DNA of 64,000 bases from Chitinophaga polysaccharea (GCF_902150045.1 NZ_CABFVU010000001.1:2666001-2730000); one strand, 5' to 3'. Counted from the stretch's first letter, positions 37,069 through 44,593 are shown. Notes: generated from the sequence alone by a model not told the origin. Translations and numbers: made by a program.

Positions 37069-37512
37069 CTAAAAAATAAGGTTCATCTTATTTTTGATAT
37101 CTCTGATATCAAGTAAAGATACTAATTGTACAAGCGGAACAAGGCGTAATTCTTCTAATAATTTTTTTACATCGCCAGGTTGATAGTAATCGCCCTTTAC
37201 CATCCACAGGAAATTGATCTGTTTCAGCTCGGGGAGAAGGAATTCTGCCTGGCAACGGTTATTATAAAGGTAGTGCGCTACCGAGTTGGTTGGTTCGTGA
37301 AAATCAAATACAGGGAAATGAAACGATCTTGTTTTCTTCGACAGGGTGATCTCCAGGTTATTATTTACCCGGAAGTTGGTGTGCAGCTGCCGGTTTATAT
37401 GCCAGCACAATTGATAATCCCGCGCGGTGGACGCAATGCCTATTATGTAGGAACTGTCGAAGAAGTCCTCTGCCAATTGGTCGTTGTCCAGTTTGAGCTT
37501 GAGTATTGTCAT
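37069..37512 (-). CDS. IPExxxVDY-family protein
   Basis: A 147-aa soluble protein of a small Bacteroidota family of unknown function. The opening KLKLDNDQLAEDFF followed by YIIGIASTARDYQLCWHIN, then the LEITLS strand and the C-terminal FLWMVKGDYYQPGDVKKLL, fits the family pattern as I remember it, although the eponymous IPE motif is not strictly kept. It has no transmembrane or signal sequence. It lies in a minus-strand run behind the alkyltransferase-like gene, 35 bases away. Confidence 0.65.
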   Translation of the reverse strand: MTILKLKLDNDQLAEDFFDSSYIIGIASTARDYQLCWHINRQLHTNFRVNNNLEITLSKKTRSFHFPVFDFHEPTNSVAHYLYNNRCQAEFLLPELKQINFLWMVKGDYYQPGDVKKLLEELRLVPLVQLVSLLDIRDIKNKMNLIF

Positions 37513-37547
37513 ATAGAAAAAGAGTGCTTCACCCTGTCTGAAATATT

Positions 37548-37979
37548 TTATGCTTTCTTTTTACCGGCCTTCTTCAGAGGCTTTGAAGGTTGTCCCGGAT
37601 CCCAAAATACGGCTTTAAAATTTTCTATCTTATCTTCTTTTACTACTATGCCTTCCTGCTCCAGTAATTCCTGCATGAGGGTAGGAGTAGCGAAATGACT
37701 CCGTCCGCTTAGCTCGCCTTTGCTGTTTACCACGCGGTGTGCAGGAACCGCCGGCTTGGCGCTGCCGGCTGCATTCATTGCCCAGCCTACCATACGGCCG
37801 GTAAGTTTTAAACCGGACGCGTCGGCAATGGCGCCATAGGAGGTAACGCGGCCCCGTGGTATGGTACGTGCAATCTTAAAAACCGTTTCAAAAAAAGAAA
37901 CAGGCTCATTGGCCTTCTTTTCCTTCTTCGCTTCTACGGGCAAGGAGTGCTGATCTTTCGGGTTCGGGTACTTTTTCAT
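37548..37979 (-). CDS. Alkyltransferase-like protein (MGMT fold, Ala in place of catalytic Cys)
   Basis: A 143-aa protein from the ATG at 37979 (MKKYPNPKDQHSLPV). It has the MGMT DNA-binding fold: FETVFKIARTIPRGRVTSYGAIA, then the active-site motif read as VPAHRVVNSKGELSGR. In true O6-methylguanine methyltransferases this motif is PCHRV; here Ala replaces the Cys (about residue 81), so it cannot accept an alkyl group. Such alkyltransferase-like proteins bind O6-alkylguanine and hand it to nucleotide-excision repair. The N-terminal 74 bases overlap the DUF5522 frame. The C-terminus is Lys-rich (KKAGKKKA). Confidence 0.88.
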   Translation of the reverse strand: MKKYPNPKDQHSLPVEAKKEKKANEPVSFFETVFKIARTIPRGRVTSYGAIADASGLKLTGRMVGWAMNAAGSAKPAVPAHRVVNSKGELSGRSHFATPTLMQELLEQEGIVVKEDKIENFKAVFWDPGQPSKPLKKAGKKKA

Positions 37980-38109
37980 AATCAAAAGGACAGTGCTTAC
38001 AGCCGTTGCCACAACAGAAGCCCCGGTTAAGGTGAAACTTTTCTGTGAATACCATATAGCCCTGGGCATTATAGTAAAAGTCAATCTTCTCCACCAACGG
38101 TTGCTTCAT
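37906..38109 (-). CDS. DUF5522-type small Cys-rich protein
   Basis: A 67-aa protein. The core FYYNAQGYMVFTEKFHLNRG followed by CCGNGCKHCPFDY has four clustered Cys residues, suggesting a bound metal or iron-sulfur site, and matches the DUF5522 family of Bacteroidota. The last residues (from about 43) are charged and less distinctive and overlap the start of the alkyltransferase-like gene by 74 bases. Its own start overlaps the 3' end of trmB by 29 bases. Its conserved core lies outside both overlaps except at the edges, so it is real rather than a shadow. The function is unknown. Confidence 0.8.
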   Translation of the reverse strand: MKQPLVEKIDFYYNAQGYMVFTEKFHLNRGFCCGNGCKHCPFDYEKVPEPERSALLARRSEEGKEGQ

Positions 38110-38788
38110 CAGAAGGCAGTTTAATGCTTTGCCAGTTCAGCGGGGCGGCAGGCAATTTAAATTTAAGATAGCGGATCGTTCTGCCATCTGCCAGGTGCAT
38201 TCCTTCATAAAAGGTCTGGATCTTCAGCAATGGCGGTACTTCCGGCAAGGCGTATACGTCCGGGATATCCTCTATCAGTGTACATCCTGCTGCTGTAATC
38301 ACCTCCTGTGTGAAGGCATACAGCTGCGGTGAATCTGTTTTCAGGTTAATGGTAGCCCCCGGCGCCAGCAATGGCTGAAACAGCTGCAGGAACCTGGGAT
38401 GCGTTAATCTTTTCTTTGACCTGGAATTACGCAGGAACGGGTCTGGGAAAGTGATCCAGATGTCCTTTATTTCTCCCGGTGCAAAATAATTATTAAGCTT
38501 ATCTATTTGTGTGCGTAGGAAAGCGGCGTTTGGAAGCGGTTCTTCCAGGGCGGTTTTGGCGCCTCTCCAGATACGGTTGCCTTTGAGATCCACGCCTATA
38601 AAGTTCTGTTCGGGGAACAGCCGGGCCATGCCCAGTGTATAGTCTCCCTTACCACAGGCCAGTTCTAATGTAACAGGGTGGCTGTTTTTGAAGAATTCAT
38701 TCCATTTTCCCTGCATACCTTCCGGGTATATCAATACATTGGGGAAGGTTTCGATTTCAGCAAATCGTTGTAGTTTTTTTTGTCCCAT
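38081..38788 (-). CDS. trmB: tRNA (guanine-N7-)-methyltransferase
   Basis: A 235-aa methyltransferase that makes m7G46 in the tRNA variable loop using S-adenosylmethionine. The ATG at 38788 (MGQKKLQRFAEIETFPN) is preferred over a TTG three codons upstream. The SAM motif LELACGKGDYTLGMA, the FIGVDLKGNRIWRGA segment and the diagnostic IWITFPDPFLR are intact. A minus-strand TATTTTTG box ends 6 bases before the start, so the mRNA may be leaderless. It heads a tightly overlapping minus-strand run with DUF5522 and the alkyltransferase-like gene. Confidence 0.94.
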   Translation of the reverse strand: MGQKKLQRFAEIETFPNVLIYPEGMQGKWNEFFKNSHPVTLELACGKGDYTLGMARLFPEQNFIGVDLKGNRIWRGAKTALEEPLPNAAFLRTQIDKLNNYFAPGEIKDIWITFPDPFLRNSRSKKRLTHPRFLQLFQPLLAPGATINLKTDSPQLYAFTQEVITAAGCTLIEDIPDVYALPEVPPLLKIQTFYEGMHLADGRTIRYLKFKLPAAPLNWQSIKLPSDEATVGGED

Positions 38789-38915
38789 TTGCGGCAAAAA
38801 TAGGGCGATTTTTTGAATGGGGGAGGGATAAAGGGAACCGGTGTTCCTGTGGGATATATCAAAACGGGAGTTTCTGCCTGATAACCCATATTTATATTAT
38901 AAAGGACCATAATAT

Positions 38916-38956
38916 AAAATAAAAAGCCCGTAAGCATAATAACTTACGAGCTCTTT
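38916..38956 (-). terminator. Intrinsic terminator of the tRNA-like gene
   Basis: On the minus strand a 9-bp stem (38943-38951 with 38926-38934, one G-U) with an 8-base loop is followed by TTTTTATTTTA. It starts 12 bases after the tRNA-like 3' end. Confidence 0.85.
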
Positions 38957-38968
38957 AAACCAATTAAG

Positions 38969-39111
38969 CTGTAGGAGGAGGAGTCGAACCTCCACGGGGC
39001 AGTTAGCTATAGCACAAGTAAGATTAGTGGTCAACCCAATTATACTACGTTTATCCTGTGATCCCCACCCCCGAGACAAGAGGGCATGTCTGCCAATTTC
39101 ATCATCCCACA
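38969..39111 (-). tRNA. Atypical tRNA-like RNA: Leu-type body, GUC anticodon, giant variable region
   Basis: Read on the minus strand, 143 bases fold as a cloverleaf. The acceptor TGTGGGA (39111-39105) pairs with TCCTACA (38976-38970) over 7 bp with one G-U. The D arm ATG-AAATTGGCAGA-CAT is typical of tRNA-Leu. The anticodon stem CCCTC/GGGGG closes the loop TTGTCTC, whose central GTC (39077-39075) would read Asp codons; position 37 is U, where tRNAs nearly always have a purine. The T arm GGAGG-TTCGACT-CCTCC is perfect. Between anticodon and T stems lie 74 bases (39067-38994), opening with GGGG and closing with CCCC, instead of the usual 4-20. CCA is not encoded. A promoter and terminator flank it. 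It may be an aberrant tRNA or a tRNA-like regulatory RNA; I cannot tell which. Confidence 0.7.
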
Positions 39112-39172
39112 ATGTGTTCAAACCGTTACCAGCTATTGCTTTTCGTTAGCCGTTTTCGTAATGATTATGATG

Positions 39173-39204
39173 CAAATCTAAAGAGAAGGTGACTTTCTTG
39201 CAAA
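39173..39204 (-). promoter_or_regulatory. Consensus promoter of the tRNA-like gene
   Basis: On the minus strand TTTG (39204-39201), a 20-base spacer and TAGATTTG (39180-39173) match the Bacteroidota promoter at every defined base. Transcription should begin near 39166, giving a leader of about 55 bases before the tRNA-like part. Confidence 0.75.
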
Positions 39205-39287
39205 TTTTTTAAGAAGAATTTTGGAATTTTCGATATTTTTTAAATATTTGCATATAACTTTAAAACATTCAAAAACAAATTGTAAAA

Positions 39288-39755
39288 ATGAGCCACAATT
39301 TGAATATTGACAAACTAGATTTGCAGATTATCAGCGAGATGATGTCTAATGCTGAGATCTCCTACGCCGACCTGGGGAAGAAATTGTTCGTTTCCGGCGG
39401 GACTATCCACGTGAGAATGAAGAAATTACAAGAACTGGGTGTAGTTAAAGGTACTAAATTACATGTAGATTTAAAAATGATCGGCTATGATGTGATCGCT
39501 TTTATCGGCATTTATCTTGAAAAAAGCTCTATGTATGATACCGTAGCTAAAGAACTGAGGAAAATCCCTGAAATGGTACGCCTTAATTATACAACAGGCA
39601 GCTATAGCATGTTTGCAGAAATCATCTGTAAAGACATTACCCAGCTTCGCCGTATCCTCCACGATGAATTGCAGAAAATAAAAGGCATTGAAAGAACTGA
39701 AACCCTGATCTCACTCGAAGAAAGCTTCTACCGGACAATTAACGTAGTGGAATAA
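39288..39755 (+). CDS. Lrp/AsnC-family transcriptional regulator
   Basis: A 155-aa regulator with an N-terminal winged helix-turn-helix (about 5-60: LDLQIISEMMSNAEISYADL, SGGTIHVRMKKLQELGVVKG) and a C-terminal RAM ligand-binding domain (about 70-150: DVIAFIGIYLEKSSMY, RLNYTTGSYSMFAEI). Members bind amino acids and form octamers or larger rings. It precedes the tryptophan dioxygenase gene by 63 bases with an 11-bp inverted repeat between them, and it is divergent from the tRNA-like gene. An AATATTTG box near 39242-39249, with TTTG about 20 bases upstream, may be its promoter. Confidence 0.92.
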   Translation: MSHNLNIDKLDLQIISEMMSNAEISYADLGKKLFVSGGTIHVRMKKLQELGVVKGTKLHVDLKMIGYDVIAFIGIYLEKSSMYDTVAKELRKIPEMVRLNYTTGSYSMFAEIICKDITQLRRILHDELQKIKGIERTETLISLEESFYRTINVVE

Positions 39756-39762
39756 TTGGTTT

Positions 39763-39803
39763 TTAAGAATGAAGAGTTTACCCTGTTACTATTTCATTCT
39801 TAA
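39763..39803 (+). promoter_or_regulatory. Inverted repeat between the Lrp gene and the tryptophan dioxygenase gene
   Basis: TTAAGAATGAA (39763-39773) and TTCATTCTTAA (39793-39803) are perfect 11-base arms around a 19-base loop. There is no clear T run after it, so it could be a weak terminator, an attenuator or an operator for the upstream regulator. Confidence 0.5.
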
Positions 39804-39818
39804 TGATTAATTTCCGCT

Positions 39819-40748
39819 ATGGTTACAACAGAAATTGCCGAGAAAATTCAACGGCTGGAGGAAAAGTATGCCGCCATGGGTCAAAACCTGGCATCTTACC
39901 TGGATGGCCTTCTGTACGCGGACTACCTCACTTATTGGGACTATATTCAGCTGGATGTGCTGCTCAACCTGCAACATCCGCGCACACCAATTCCTGATGA
40001 AAGGATTTTCATCATCTATCACCAGATCACGGAATTGTATTTGAAATTAACGCTGCAGGCGATCGAACAAATCAGCCTTGCACCTGTACTGACAGCTGAG
40101 ATATTTAAAACCCAGCTTAAGAGGATCAACAATTATTTCCACAGTCTTATCAGCTCATTTGAAATAATGATAGATGGGATGGACAAGGAACAGTTCCTGC
40201 AATTCCGCATGGCGCTGTTACCCGCCAGTGGATTCCAGAGTGGACAGTTCCGCATGATCGAGATCTGCTCTACCCGGTTAAATAACCTGGTGTATGAGGC
40301 TCAGCGCCCGGAAGTGGAAAGCCTGGACCTGAAAGATGTACTGGACAAAATTTACTGGAGAAGCGGCGCCACCGAACTGGCTACCGGTAAAAAAACACTT
40401 ACCCTGCGCCAGTTTGAGCTGAAATATATGGATACCTTCCTGCAACTGGCTACCCGGTATAAAGACAATAACCTGCTTGCCAGCTATAATAAGCTCAGTC
40501 CGGAAGCGCAAACGGAATTAATTCCGCTGCTAAAGGAATATGATCTCAATGTAAACGTACGCTGGCCCCTCATGCACTACAGATCAGCAGTAAGATACCT
40601 GCATAAAAGACCGGAAGACATCGCCGCCACCGGTGGCACCAACTGGCAGCAATTCCTGCCCCCGAAAAATAAGCGCATCGTTTTCTTCCCCGCACTGTGG
40701 ACGGAAGAAGAGCTTAATAACTGGGGCAAAATCGCTATGGGCGAATAA
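39819..40748 (+). CDS. kynA: Tryptophan 2,3-dioxygenase family protein
   Basis: A 309-aa all-helical haem enzyme that opens the indole ring of tryptophan to N-formylkynurenine. The family motifs LASYLDGLLYADYLTYWDYI, QHPRTPIPDERIFIIYHQ (with the haem-proximal region further on), FRMALLPASGFQSGQFRMIE and the C-terminal WQQFLPPKNKRIVFFPALW are present. The N-terminal E-x-Y-x-x-Y-type substrate segment is read here as SYLDGLLYADYL. No kynurenine formamidase or hydrolase is adjacent, although the alpha/beta hydrolase downstream is on the opposite strand. It may be regulated by the Lrp-type protein upstream. Confidence 0.85.
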   Translation: MVTTEIAEKIQRLEEKYAAMGQNLASYLDGLLYADYLTYWDYIQLDVLLNLQHPRTPIPDERIFIIYHQITELYLKLTLQAIEQISLAPVLTAEIFKTQLKRINNYFHSLISSFEIMIDGMDKEQFLQFRMALLPASGFQSGQFRMIEICSTRLNNLVYEAQRPEVESLDLKDVLDKIYWRSGATELATGKKTLTLRQFELKYMDTFLQLATRYKDNNLLASYNKLSPEAQTELIPLLKEYDLNVNVRWPLMHYRSAVRYLHKRPEDIAATGGTNWQQFLPPKNKRIVFFPALWTEEELNNWGKIAMGE

Positions 40749-40753
40749 TGATG

Positions 40754-41461
40754 TCAGATCTGCTGCGTTGTAAATCTTCTTAAATAATATGCCAGCAACG
40801 GCACATCCACTTTTTCCAACGGATGTGCCGTATCCGGCATCACCGTTAGCTGTGCCAGCGGAAGGGCTTTGTATACTTCAATGGTTTCCTGGAAAGATAC
40901 CATATTGTCACGGTCACCCATCATCAGCATACACGGGGTCACTATCTGGGCATAATCTGCCGGTTTCAGCAGCGACTGGTGCCCCAGATCTTCTATCAGC
41001 TGCGCAGTACGCTTCACCACCGTTTTCCACTCGCCCGCAGTATGCCTGGCCTCCAGTATCCTGGCAAAGGCCGGCACCTTTTCCTCGATCAGATCCGGAT
41101 TCAGTTGCCGCACCTCTTTGCCGGCAGTAGCCTCATTCCAGTTAAATTTAGTAGCCAGCGTGATCACCCGCCCGGTCTTTTCAGGGTAATGCCTGGCCAG
41201 GTACATGGCTACATACCCGCCCATGCTGTATCCGAAAATGTGCACAAAATCGAGCTGATGGCTTTCAAGATAGGATAATACTTCCGCCGCAAATACCTGT
41301 ATACTGAACCCCTGCTCTGAAAAAGGCATATTGCCATGCCCGCTGAAACTGATCAGGTGTACATCATAGTGTTCAGACATTGCCGCAGCCAATGGCTCAA
41401 ATTGAGAAGCGGCGCCCAGGGCGCCATGTAAAAAAAGTATGGGGAGTTTATGTGTTTGCAT
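40754..41461 (-). CDS. Alpha/beta-fold hydrolase
   Basis: A 235-aa cytoplasmic hydrolase. The oxyanion-hole segment LFLHGALGAASQF, the nucleophile elbow GYSMGGYVA (Ser at about residue 99), the acid in MMGDRDNMV and the catalytic His in PDTAHPLEKV are all visible, so it should be active. Candidate activities include esterase, thioesterase or lactonase; the sequence does not decide. It converges with the tryptophan dioxygenase gene (5 bases apart) and is downstream of an SDR gene on the same strand, separated by 107 bases with a hairpin. Confidence 0.88.
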   Translation of the reverse strand: MQTHKLPILFLHGALGAASQFEPLAAAMSEHYDVHLISFSGHGNMPFSEQGFSIQVFAAEVLSYLESHQLDFVHIFGYSMGGYVAMYLARHYPEKTGRVITLATKFNWNEATAGKEVRQLNPDLIEEKVPAFARILEARHTAGEWKTVVKRTAQLIEDLGHQSLLKPADYAQIVTPCMLMMGDRDNMVSFQETIEVYKALPLAQLTVMPDTAHPLEKVDVPLLAYYLRRFTTQQI

Positions 41462-41513
41462 TGACTAAAACTAGCAAACATTTCGGGAATTGCCTGTTTG
41501 ATTGTTTGAATTT

Positions 41514-41545
41514 TTCAGGGAGATAACAATTTTTATCTCCCTGAA
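41514..41545. terminator. Hairpin downstream of the SDR gene
   Basis: A 13-bp perfect stem TTCAGGGAGATAA/TTATCTCCCTGAA (41514-41526 with 41533-41545) with a 6-base loop, 24 bases beyond the SDR stop. The T run is weak. The GGGAGATAA core also occurs in the palindromic elements A, B and C. Confidence 0.55.
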
Positions 41546-41568
41546 TACCCGGAAAACAACATTACCAA

Positions 41569-42321
41569 TCATCTGGCCAGGTATGCTCCATCAATGGGAT
41601 AGTAGCTGCCGGTTACGAAAGACGATTGCGGGGAGCTGAGCCACAGCACCAGCTCCGCTACCTCTTCCGGCTTGCCTAACCTGCCTATGGGATGCAGGCC
41701 CACAAGTGCCTGCATCTCCTGCTGGCTCAGATGTTTGGTTAATAATGGGGTTTCAATAAATCCTGGTCCCACGGCGTTTACCCGGATGCCTTTGGCAGAA
41801 TATTCCAGTGCCGCCGCCTGGGTAAGCCCTACCACGCCATGTTTGGCAGCCACATAGGCGCAGGACCCTCCAAAGCCAACGGCGCCCAGGATAGAGGCCA
41901 TGTTTACAATCACCCCGCTGCCGGCCTTTTCCATAACAGGAAGCTGATACCGCATACCATAAAAAACGCCGTTGAGATTTATGTTGATAACTTTTTGCCA
42001 GTCTTCCAGCTTGTATTCCCCGGTGGGAGCCGCTGCCCCGCCAATACCGGCATTATTACAGGCAATATCCAGCTGCCCGAATTCTGCCAGGGTTTGAGCT
42101 ACCAGCTGCCCGCAATCAGTTGGGCTGCCGGTATCCGATTTTATGAAAACAGCCCTGCCGCCTTTGCTCTTTATGCCCTCTGCCACGGCATTTCCACCTT
42201 TTTCATCAATATCACTGATCACTACAGCCGCCCCGTTGGCGGCATACAGCTCTGCCACAGATTTACCAATACCGGAACCTGCGCCTGTTACCAGCGCCAC
42301 CTTGTTTTTCAGTTGCACCAT
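41569..42321 (-). CDS. SDR-family oxidoreductase (classical)
   Basis: A 250-aa classical short-chain dehydrogenase. It has the cofactor motif TGAGSGIGKS near residue 14, an acidic residue after the second strand (VISDIDEKGG) that favours NAD, the NNAG motif, catalytic Ser in SILGAVGFGGSCAY and YVAAK. The C-terminal FVTGSYYPIDGAYLAR is typical. It resembles glucose 1-dehydrogenase and 3-oxoacyl reductase-like enzymes; the substrate is unknown. It is divergent from the DUF4290-murA unit. Confidence 0.9.
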   Translation of the reverse strand: MVQLKNKVALVTGAGSGIGKSVAELYAANGAAVVISDIDEKGGNAVAEGIKSKGGRAVFIKSDTGSPTDCGQLVAQTLAEFGQLDIACNNAGIGGAAAPTGEYKLEDWQKVININLNGVFYGMRYQLPVMEKAGSGVIVNMASILGAVGFGGSCAYVAAKHGVVGLTQAAALEYSAKGIRVNAVGPGFIETPLLTKHLSQQEMQALVGLHPIGRLGKPEEVAELVLWLSSPQSSFVTGSYYPIDGAYLAR

Positions 42322-42381
42322 AACAATGTTTTTGCTCTATAAACAATACAGCCCGATGAAATGTTCCTCGTATTTTTTTAT

Positions 42382-42389
42382 TATGTTTG
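42382..42389 (+). promoter_or_regulatory. Candidate -7 box for the DUF4290-murA unit
   Basis: TATGTTTG fits TAnnTTTG. No clean TTTG stands upstream at the right spacing. It would give a leader of about 70 bases before the ATG at 42463. Confidence 0.4.
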
Positions 42390-42462
42390 CATAGATGTTG
42401 CCGATTAATTTTCTTCACTTAAGATGTCCCATCATCAAATCAATTTTTTTTAAATACTAGTA

Positions 42463-43185
42463 ATGGAATATAATACCACGCGCAATTACCTGATAATGAA
42501 GGAGTATGGCAGGAATATCCAGAAAATGGTGGAGTACCTGGTAACCATAGAAGACGACGAAGAGCGCCAGCGTAATGCTATGGCTGTAATAGAGCTGATG
42601 GGTACGCTGAACCCGCATTTACGTAATGTGGAAGACTTCAGGCATAAATTATGGGATCATATTTTTAACATCTCCGGCTTTACCCTGAATGTGGAATCCC
42701 CATATCCAATCCCCACTATTGAAAAGCTGAGAGCCAAGCCCGACAGACTTCCTTATCCTAAAAAATATCCCAGGAACCGCCATTTCGGTAAAAACCTGGA
42801 AATGATCATCGATAAAGCAGTACATGAAGATAATCCTGAAAAGAAAGAAGGATTTACCCAGTGTATCGGGAACTACATGAAGCTGGCATATAGCAACTGG
42901 CACAAGGAAAGTGTTCATGACGATGCTATTAAGGCCGAATTACTGGCCATCACAAACAATGAGCTGGAATATCATCCTGGCCATACTGCCCATGTTGCAG
43001 GCCCTGTAAACTTCCCCCCAAGCGGCAATGTAGCCGGCGCCGGTGAACAGTTCCGCTCCAGCAAGCGCAAAAACTTCCAGCAAAACAAGTTCAAAAGCAG
43101 CAATAGCAGTAATAGCGGCGGCGGTAAAAGCCGGGACAATAGCAATAAGCACAATAACAAATACAACAAAAACAGGAACAAGTGA
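42463..43185 (+). CDS. DUF4290 protein
   Basis: A 240-aa Bacteroidota-specific protein. The conserved core (about 1-170: NTTRNYLIMKEYGRNIQKMV, then LMGTLNPHLRNVEDFRHKLWDHIF) is followed by a low-complexity basic tail of about 50 residues rich in Asn, Lys, Ser and Gly. The core is soluble. The function is unknown. Its TGA stop overlaps the GTG start of murA (GTGA at 43182-43185), so the two are translationally coupled, which suggests a role linked to cell-wall precursor synthesis or its control. Confidence 0.88.
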   Translation: MEYNTTRNYLIMKEYGRNIQKMVEYLVTIEDDEERQRNAMAVIELMGTLNPHLRNVEDFRHKLWDHIFNISGFTLNVESPYPIPTIEKLRAKPDRLPYPKKYPRNRHFGKNLEMIIDKAVHEDNPEKKEGFTQCIGNYMKLAYSNWHKESVHDDAIKAELLAITNNELEYHPGHTAHVAGPVNFPPSGNVAGAGEQFRSSKRKNFQQNKFKSSNSSNSGGGKSRDNSNKHNNKYNKNRNK

Positions 43186-44492
43186 GTAGTGCTTTTGAAG
43201 TAAGAGGCGGCAACCGCTTAAAGGGAGAAATTATACCCCAGGGTGCCAAGAACGAAGCTTTACAAATCATCAGTGCCGTGATGCTAACCCCCGAAAAGGT
43301 TACTATCACTAATATTCCGGATATCGTAGATGTAAATCTGCTGATAGAGCTGTTGGGAGATGCTGGCGTAAAATTAAACCGTATCAGCAGGGATACCTGC
43401 GAATTCCAGGCAGATGCAGTAGACCTGAAATACCTGGAAAGCCCCGAATTTAAAAAGAAATCAGGCCGCCTGAGAGGCTCGGTAATGATTGCAGGCCCGC
43501 TGCTCGCAAGGTTCGGGCGAGCCTTCATTCCTAAACCGGGTGGCGATAAAATAGGCCGTCGCAGGCTGGACACCCATATCATCGGTTTCGAGAAACTGGG
43601 AGCCAGGTTTGTGTACGATGCGGATGATAATTATTTCCGGCTGGAAACTTCCGGAGGGCTCAAAGGCACCTATATGCTGCTGGACGAGCCAAGCGTTACC
43701 GGTACCGCCAATATTGTAATGGCAGCGGTAATGGCAGAAGGAACCACCACCATTTACAATGCGGCCTGCGAGCCATACCTGCAACAGCTTTGTAAAATGC
43801 TGAACCGCATGGGCGCCCGCATCAGCGGTGTGGGATCTAACCTGCTCACCATTGAAGGCGTAAAGTACCTGGGCGGCTGCGAGCACAGCATGCTCCCCGA
43901 TATGATCGAGATCGGCTCTTTCATTGGCCTGGCAGCCATGACGCAAAGCGAGATCACGATCAAAAATGCCGGTGTGGATAACCTCGGCATTATACCTGAA
44001 AAGTTCCGCCAGTTAGGCATTCAGATGGAAATCAAGGGAAATGATATCTATATCCCTTCCCAGGATTCCTATGAAATACAGACATTCCTGGATGGTTCCA
44101 TTCTTACTATCTCAGATCATCCCTGGCCCGGCTTTACACCAGACCTGCTCAGCATTGTGCTGGTAGTGGCCACACAGGCAAAAGGCAGCGTGATGATCCA
44201 TCAGAAGATGTTCGAAAGCAGGTTGTTTTTCGTGGATAAACTGATAGACATGGGCGCACAGATCGTTTTATGCGATCCCCACCGTGCCGTTGTGATCGGC
44301 CTGGGCCGCCAGCATAACCTGCGCGGTATCACCATGTCATCGCCCGATATCCGTGCCGGCGTATCCCTGCTGATCGCTGCACTCAGCGCTGAAGGGAAAA
44401 GCACTATTCAGAATATAGACCAGATAGACCGTGGCTACCAGTACATCGACGAAAGGTTGAGAAAACTGGGAGCAGACATAAAGAGAGTATAA
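43182..44492 (+). CDS. murA: UDP-N-acetylglucosamine 1-carboxyvinyltransferase with Asp in the active-site loop
   Basis: A 436-aa enzyme that transfers enolpyruvate from PEP to UDP-GlcNAc in the first committed step of peptidoglycan synthesis. The start is GTG at 43182. The fold repeats, GAKNEAL near residue 21 and ARFGRAFIPKPGGDKIGRRR are clear. The loop residue equivalent to E. coli Cys115, the fosfomycin target, is Asp here (about residue 122 in PGGDKIG). The same substitution in Mycobacterium tuberculosis and Chlamydia gives intrinsic fosfomycin resistance, so it is expected here too. The R-x-x-D-x-R-motif segment SSPDIRAGVSLLIAAL is intact. A terminator-like hairpin follows. Confidence 0.95.
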   Translation: MSSAFEVRGGNRLKGEIIPQGAKNEALQIISAVMLTPEKVTITNIPDIVDVNLLIELLGDAGVKLNRISRDTCEFQADAVDLKYLESPEFKKKSGRLRGSVMIAGPLLARFGRAFIPKPGGDKIGRRRLDTHIIGFEKLGARFVYDADDNYFRLETSGGLKGTYMLLDEPSVTGTANIVMAAVMAEGTTTIYNAACEPYLQQLCKMLNRMGARISGVGSNLLTIEGVKYLGGCEHSMLPDMIEIGSFIGLAAMTQSEITIKNAGVDNLGIIPEKFRQLGIQMEIKGNDIYIPSQDSYEIQTFLDGSILTISDHPWPGFTPDLLSIVLVVATQAKGSVMIHQKMFESRLFFVDKLIDMGAQIVLCDPHRAVVIGLGRQHNLRGITMSSPDIRAGVSLLIAALSAEGKSTIQNIDQIDRGYQYIDERLRKLGADIKRV

Positions 44493-44514
44493 ACACCTGT
44501 TCATACTTCTTCAG

Positions 44515-44560
44515 AACCCAAATACCAGCAAAACATTTTACTGGTTTTTGGGTTTTGCTT
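44515..44560 (+). terminator. Hairpin terminator after murA
   Basis: Arms of 14 bases with one mismatch (44515-44528 with 44541-44554) enclose a 12-base loop and are followed by TTGCTTTTG. It lies 23 bases after the murA stop. Confidence 0.6.
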
Positions 44561-44593
44561 TTGAAGTAACCGCTACCTTGATTGTAATTAATA

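Noticed and set aside
38969..39111. Interpretation of the tRNA-like gene as tmRNA or as a tRNA with a group I intron
   Set aside because: tmRNA lacks an anticodon arm and is longer; the extra bases lie in the variable region and are too short for a group I intron.
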